From Yponomeuta sedellus (Eukaryota; Arthropoda; Insecta; Lepidoptera; Yponomeutidae), in the NCBI GenBank assembly GCA_934045075.1, contig OW203749.1, forward strand, positions 1,302,001 to 1,366,000: 64,000 nucleotides of DNA, in the 5' to 3' direction. The notes below the pieces were generated by a model. It was given only the letters and a program-made list of their open reading frames with translations. It did no database searches and was not told where the DNA came from. Made by a program: the position numbers and the translations under genes. Below are positions 63,779-64,000 of this stretch, one piece after another. The first letter of the stretch is position 1. Every line of letters starts with the position of its first letter.

Positions 63779-64000
63779 TTATCGGCCCAGCTCGCTTCCA
63801 CTATAATTTACTCGGTGAAATTCTCAATTCAGAAACAGGCCACGGCAGTCTGTATGTCTGTTCAACCGTGCATGCACGTAATCGATCAGTCTAAGCGCGT
63901 AACGTTTCCTCATTCCTGGTTGAGCCAAGATGCGATGAGGAAGAGAACTCTATCAATTCAACCGGAGCTGTTTCACACCCAGGAAATAACCGCTTCACTT
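63779..64000 (+). other. Possible exon running off the right edge
   Basis: Past an acceptor-like TTTCATTATAG one frame stays open for 74 codons to the window end (LSAQLASTIIYSVKFSIQKQ, later KRVTFPHSWLSQDAMRKR). The composition is less AT-rich than the flank. I do not recognise the product; a transposon remnant is as likely as a host exon. Confidence 0.22.

Overview
The window is animal nuclear DNA, almost certainly from an insect and most likely a moth or butterfly. The reasons are AT-rich intergenic DNA, GT-AG introns, and a dense, nested population of short tRNA-derived SINEs, jockey/CR1/RTE LINE fragments, Penelope, mariner, piggyBac, hAT and PIF/Harbinger relics and Helitron-like ends of lepidopteran type. 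No bacterial gene, CRISPR array or true tRNA gene was found.

Two host genes are well supported. The first is a five-exon gene for a TTC1-type TPR co-chaperone/adaptor (coding exons between 4353 and 19166, + strand, 294 codons). All four introns use GT-AG boundaries with matching phases, and they are filled with transposable elements; intron 2 holds a 5'-truncated LINE inside an older jockey element that also carries a MITE. The second is a compact, apparently single-exon gene at 46434-46682 in a CpG-rich island. Its 82-residue product has the Pro-rich PPTHW and LxxLL-type C-terminus of the PNRC (proline-rich nuclear receptor coactivator) family. Weak exon candidates lie at 37197-37292, 47779-48054, 53972-54238 and at the right edge (63779-64000).

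Layout: 1-4350, LTR-element remnant, SINEs and palindromes; 4353-19166, TTC1 and its TE-filled introns; 19200-34000, nested SINE/MITE/LINE debris including a roughly 600-bp (CTTG)n microsatellite; 34000-46000, MITEs, hAT, a Harbinger relic with duplicated end, and long stretches with nothing recognisable; 46000-48100, CpG island and PNRC-like gene; 48200-64000, SINEs, a palindromic mariner, Harbinger-like and RTE fragments.

The most striking pattern is one tRNA-derived SINE family, called SINE-A here. At least 13 copies have target-site duplications (7-15 bp), and 12 of those 13 contain an inverted segment. In most the inverted segment begins at the same internal A-tract (AAAAACCTATTTAGAG). 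This is what recurrent twin priming during target-primed reverse transcription would give, and it turns most copies into snap-back hairpins. I did not find a new multi-gene enzymatic system; the novelty lies in element structure and in SINE insertions at TTC1 splice acceptors.
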